Shown piece by piece: positions 61,401 through 64,000 of a stretch of 64,000 nt of DNA. The notes under the pieces are model-generated. The model did not search any database. It had not been told where the DNA came from and saw nothing but the letters and a program-made list of their open reading frames with translations. Location of the stretch: positions 31,568,733 to 31,632,732 of the forward strand of contig OX439044.1 of NCBI GenBank assembly GCA_949317995.1. Direction: 5' to 3'. This DNA comes from Acholoe squamosa. Taxonomy: Eukaryota; Annelida; Polychaeta; Phyllodocida; Polynoidae. The translations under genes and the position numbers were made by a program. The stretch's first letter is position 1, and each line of letters opens with the position of its first letter.

Positions 61401-63933
61401 ATGATGCCTGTAGTTACTATTAAAATATAGTGGTAAGTACAAGGCATAATGGGTTCACACTTATTCACATCACCAAAATGACTGAAAGTGCAGGGTCCCA
61501 GGCTGTCTCGTTATAACTCACTTTTCAAGTTAATAATCATCAAAATGACATGAAAATTATTGAGTTTCCAGGCACACACATCTCAAAATGATAAAAAAAA
61601 GTTCCCATCTCTCGGAAAAATAGGAAAAATTGCCAAAAAATAGGAAAAAGTATGATGCCTGTAGTTACTATTAAAATATAATGGTAAGTACAAGGCATAA
61701 TGGGTGCGAAAAACTTTTTATACCGTAATTTATGTACCAGTGCAGGTATATCCAGCTGAATTAAACATAACTTCCCTTCGATTTTCCCTCCTAGCAGCAG
61801 TCGCAAGCAACCACTTGGGCGATATTGAGACCACAGGTTAAGATGTTGACCTCTTTTCTCATAATAGTCTAGATTTCAGTCGCTGCATTTACACGAGATT
61901 TAGTTTTCCAAATATAATGGCACTGCCTTTATCATCACTTATTTCTTTAATGCCTTATTTATTATATAAAGTGTTTCTTTGCAATTCCTTTTGCTTTATG
62001 GACTGGTCCTTTTCAGGCACAATAAAATATGCGTGCATCACTTTTATGGTTACATGGACATACCCATGTCTGGAAAACGTTTGTGTGTGTGTGAGTGTAC
62101 CACCCAAACTAACAAAAAATATTTTTCAAGCTTCCCTGCTAGTTTGAAAGTGATAAAAAATAGAAACAAATACAGAAGAAAAAAAAAACACGCATAAAAT
62201 ACAGAAATAAGTATTAAACGATTTAGCCCCAAGTAGCAACCTACAAAACACCCTTTGAAATTTCTGTATGCACATTCGATGTAGATTCATGAAATCAGCC
62301 ACATAAAAGAGATCTAGCCACATAAAAGAGACCTTTACATGTGGTTACTCTGACCATGCTTTTGCCTGGCCCTTTGTGTCTGTCCTACCCCTGGTGAACA
62401 TAGAGACTGTATATGCCTAGCTTACTGCCTTCATTAATAACCCTTTCATGTTTTTCATATATAGAACCCTCAGTCTGTTGCTGACGCTGGTAATGACAAC
62501 CAAACACAGTATGAGGATGACCAAACAGGTAAGTCATTAATCTCAAGAAGTGTCTAGTGTTCACAGACTTCAGACTTTATGGTTTAGGTAGGAAAATGTG
62601 CCATGTGTTGTCATAGTCTATCATGTAATAGTTCGGGTATAAGCTGCACCACGACGCTATGAACAAGCGACAAGCCAAGCCTAACGTGATTCATGTATGA
62701 GCTGTGGCTTATATACACTAGGTTTCACAGTACTAAATCATTTGTAAGGACTTCCTGTAGACTCCAGGTTTTACCATTACTTGCTGGTTTAATACAGTGC
62801 ATTAATGTACCATAATCTCCCGCGTATAAGGCGCACCCCACCTATAAGGCGCACCTAGAGTTTTAGGATTTGGCCAGAAAAATGAAAAATTCATAACTTC
62901 TTTCCTACTGAATGAATTTTCAAAATTTAAAAAGCTGTGTGTTTCTTGGACCCCCTGGACCCCATATGCTGCTGATTGGGTTACAGGGGAGTGTCACATA
63001 TCAAAAGAAAGGTCTTGGTGTCCCCCTTGTGGATCCAGGGAGAACTAAAAAACCCTGTTTAAGACGCGCCTTATACGCGGGAGATTACGGTAGTACCAAT
63101 TTGCACCAAATAGGCGCTCTTTAAATCTTGCTTCCTTCACTGTATATAATTCTTCCTATGATTTCAGAGCAACTGCTGGATCTGTACAATAGTTCCTTGG
63201 TACTGGATGTACAACTGGCTGCCTCCCATGTTTGTGTGGACAATTTAGGTATTTCAAGAAGCTGCAACTTTACCAAAGATGTACCTGAACTGGTCGATAT
63301 CAATGGAAAGATGTACTGCACAGACACCATAATAAAGGTGGAAAATTGTTATTTACTAAAGTGCCATTTACTATAGAAAAGGTTCTTTCTGTGGTAATTC
63401 TGAAGGAATTTTTCTCATCTATGCAGATTGAAAAAAAAAATGCTAACGTTACCATAACATCTTAACGGTTGTCTGATAGTTCATTTTCACTCAAGCACTT
63501 TTTTCTCTTTTTTTTTTTGTAGAAATTTAAGATTCGATAAACCGGCCCTTTAGACATACCGGGTATGAACACAAACACAGATTCTTTGACATATCACAGT
63601 GTTTATATTTTCTAGTAATCTTACATTGACACGTCTCAGACTGGTCATCAAAATTTCAAATTTACCGGCAACTATCATTGCACAAACACATGTCTTAAAT
63701 GTAAATCATGCCATGCCTGCATGGGTTAAGTCATGTATGTTTAAGAACAAAAAGACTGAAATTTCAAAACAAAATCACTGACATCACATCTCCCTTTGAT
63801 ATACTAGGTGGAGTACATGTTGGAGCACAATGCGACCGCAGGGATTTCAGCAGCTGAAGTACGCTTCACATTCGCTGAGATCAGCGACGACAAACTGCCC
63901 CTCAGCCAAACATTCAGCACCACCTTCTCTAAG
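55245..63933 (+). CDS. TCTN: Tectonic (TCTN1/3-like), 3'-incomplete, 9 exons
   Basis: Secreted or membrane-linked component of the ciliary transition-zone (MKS/B9) complex, needed for ciliogenesis and Hedgehog signalling in animals. Exons: 55245-55443, 57064-57187, 57761-57867, 58113-58249, 58491-58593, 58850-58971, 62465-62528, 63168-63337, 63808-63933 (384 codons, all phases agree). A signal peptide ([20 protein letters not shown]..., Ala/Phe/Ser before the likely cleavage) is followed by a Ser/Thr/Pro-rich linker, as in vertebrate tectonics. The family signature [20 protein letters not shown] matches CxCDLxxxxCDINCCCDxDC. Later FGGESF...FYR|AGDP of TCTN3 corresponds to YGGASYM...EFYR|SGDP here. 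The gene continues past the window. TCTN1 versus TCTN3 cannot be separated here. A start 57 nt upstream (55188) is possible but would bury the signal peptide. Confidence 0.94.
55867..56191. mobile_element. CAGAGCTCTCAA foldback element, 6-bp TSD, tectonic intron 1
   Basis: CAGAGCTCTCAA ... TTGAGAGCTCTG with TATCCT on both sides (55861-55866, 56192-56197). TCTCACGCAT is repeated several times near the left end. Confidence 0.85.
56206..56425. repeat. GATG microsatellite and GGTGACACC minisatellite
   Basis: (GATG)n with variants from 56206 to about 56290, followed by imperfect GTGGGTGACACC / GGCTGACACC units to about 56420. Long open frames here are repeat artefacts. Confidence 0.9.
57064..57187 (+). 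CDS. TCTN: Tectonic exon 2: Cys-rich signature
   Basis: Acceptor cttctctag; donor acacc|gtaagt. Encodes [20 protein letters not shown], then [20 protein letters not shown]. This is the hallmark tectonic motif with the triple Cys. Confidence 0.96.
57761..57867 (+). CDS. TCTN: Tectonic exon 3
   Basis: Acceptor tgtattttag; donor aact|gtaagt. Encodes [20 protein letters not shown] then [15 protein letters not shown], aligning with the CVDNSVIF...FCVH segment of TCTN3. Contains an N-linked glycosylation sequon (NLT). Confidence 0.93.
58113..58249 (+). CDS. TCTN: Tectonic exon 4
   Basis: Acceptor cttggatttcag; donor tacagg|gtatga. Encodes [20 protein letters not shown], then [14 protein letters not shown] and ends EFYR, matching the NYF...FGGESF...FYR region of TCTN3. 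Earlier AG sites near 57920 would hit an immediate stop. Confidence 0.9.
58491..58593 (+). CDS. TCTN: Tectonic exon 5
   Basis: Acceptor ctattctag; donor gcag|gtacgt. Encodes [20 protein letters not shown] then [14 protein letters not shown], aligned to GDPILTYF...LRQPAG...CAESNPAGF in TCTN3. Confidence 0.92.
58850..58971 (+). CDS. TCTN: Tectonic exon 6
   Basis: Acceptor ttttcgtag; donor ttaag|gtgatt. Encodes [20 protein letters not shown] then [20 protein letters not shown]. The Cys spacing and AYY motif follow TCTN1/3. Confidence 0.92.
58972..62464. other. Tectonic intron 6, repeat-bearing
   Basis: 3.5-kb intron without a recognised exon. It holds a diverged ATAAGGCGCACC-type MITE remnant near 59520-59560 and the 254-bp tandem duplication at 61206-61707. 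Confidence 0.55.
61206..61707 (+). repeat. 254-bp tandem duplication
   Basis: CACCAAAATGACTGAAAGTG...CAAGGCATAATGGGT is present twice in a row, offset by 254 bp (for example AAAATGACTG at 61221 and 61475). The copies are nearly identical, differing mainly in A-run lengths, so the duplication is recent. Confidence 0.92.
62465..62528 (+). CDS. TCTN: Tectonic exon 7: short acidic exon
   Basis: Acceptor catatatag; donor acag|gtaagt. Encodes [20 protein letters not shown] plus T, a hydrophilic variable segment. It fits by phase (0 in, 1 out). The preceding intron is 3.5 kb. Confidence 0.8.
62808..63092. mobile_element. CCGTAATCTCCCGCGTATAAG-family MITE, copy 5
   Basis: TACCATAATCTCCCGCGTAT ... 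TATACGCGGGAGATTACGGTA (arms over 20 bp). The interior has CACCTAGAGTTTTAGGATTT and TCAAAAGAAAGGTCTTGGTG. Ends 75 bp before tectonic exon 8. Confidence 0.88.
63168..63337 (+). CDS. TCTN: Tectonic exon 8
   Basis: Acceptor gatttcag; donor ataaag|gtggaa. Encodes [20 protein letters not shown], then [20 protein letters not shown] and ends CTDTIIK. It contains an NFT sequon and paired Cys. Confidence 0.85.
63808..63933 (+). CDS. TCTN: Tectonic exon 9 (last in window)
   Basis: Acceptor gatatactag; donor tctaag|gtaagg; 42 codons, phase 0. Encodes [20 protein letters not shown] then [20 protein letters not shown], a beta-rich segment like the VEVKYSLTYTDAGEVTKADL part of TCTN1. The gene continues beyond 64000. 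Confidence 0.88.
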
Positions 63934-64000
63934 GTAAGGAAATCGCCATTATGTATAGCAATTTCCATTATGTATAGCAAGTCTATCCCATCCATTAATA

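Overview
This is a eukaryotic window from a bilaterian animal, most likely a marine invertebrate. The genes are split into many short exons with GT-AG introns of 0.2-3.5 kb. The rest is packed with short foldback transposons, a SINE family and long G/C homopolymer runs. I cannot fix the phylum from the sequence alone. The two recognisable proteins look like bilaterian orthologues that are clearly diverged from the vertebrate versions.

Three genes are supported. (1) A plus-strand homeodomain-interacting protein kinase (HIPK) occupies 21325-32571 in 13 coding exons (1126 codons before the stop). It starts at the APE motif of the kinase domain and runs to the true C terminus. The kinase N-lobe, catalytic loop and DFG motif were not found, so the 5' exons lie upstream of base 1 or are missing from the assembly. 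A repeat-poor tract of about 8 kb follows the stop and is probably the 3'UTR, ending near the AATAAA at 40572. (2) A minus-strand gene of unknown function (coding exons between 52834 and 48833, 210 aa, Gln-rich middle, Cys-containing tail) was assembled here from splice sites and phase. (3) A plus-strand tectonic gene (TCTN1/3-like ciliary transition-zone protein) begins at 55245 and runs off the right edge (9 exons, 384 codons present). Genes 2 and 3 are head to head across a short shared promoter region around 55.0-55.2 kb.

Layout: 1-21.3 kb is presumed HIPK upstream intron, repeat-rich, with two promoter-like pockets (6.63-6.82 kb and 14.81-15.09 kb). 21.3-32.6 kb is HIPK coding. 32.6-40.6 kb is the likely HIPK 3'UTR. 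40.6-45.6 kb is intergenic with nested transposons. 45.6-55.0 kb is the minus-strand gene with its 3'UTR. 55.2-64 kb is tectonic.

The repeats are unusually informative because many keep target-site duplications (TSDs). Five SINE copies have 11-14 bp TSDs, and one of them carries a different 3' tail. A foldback element with a 6 bp TSD sits inside one SINE. Further families resemble PIF/Harbinger (TAA TSD), piggyBac (TTAA) and Tc1/pogo (TA). The most unusual non-repeat signal is a 42 bp-period array of RFX/X-box-like palindromes starting exactly at a HIPK splice donor. I saw no CRISPR array, operon or obvious new defence-type system; this is an animal nuclear locus.
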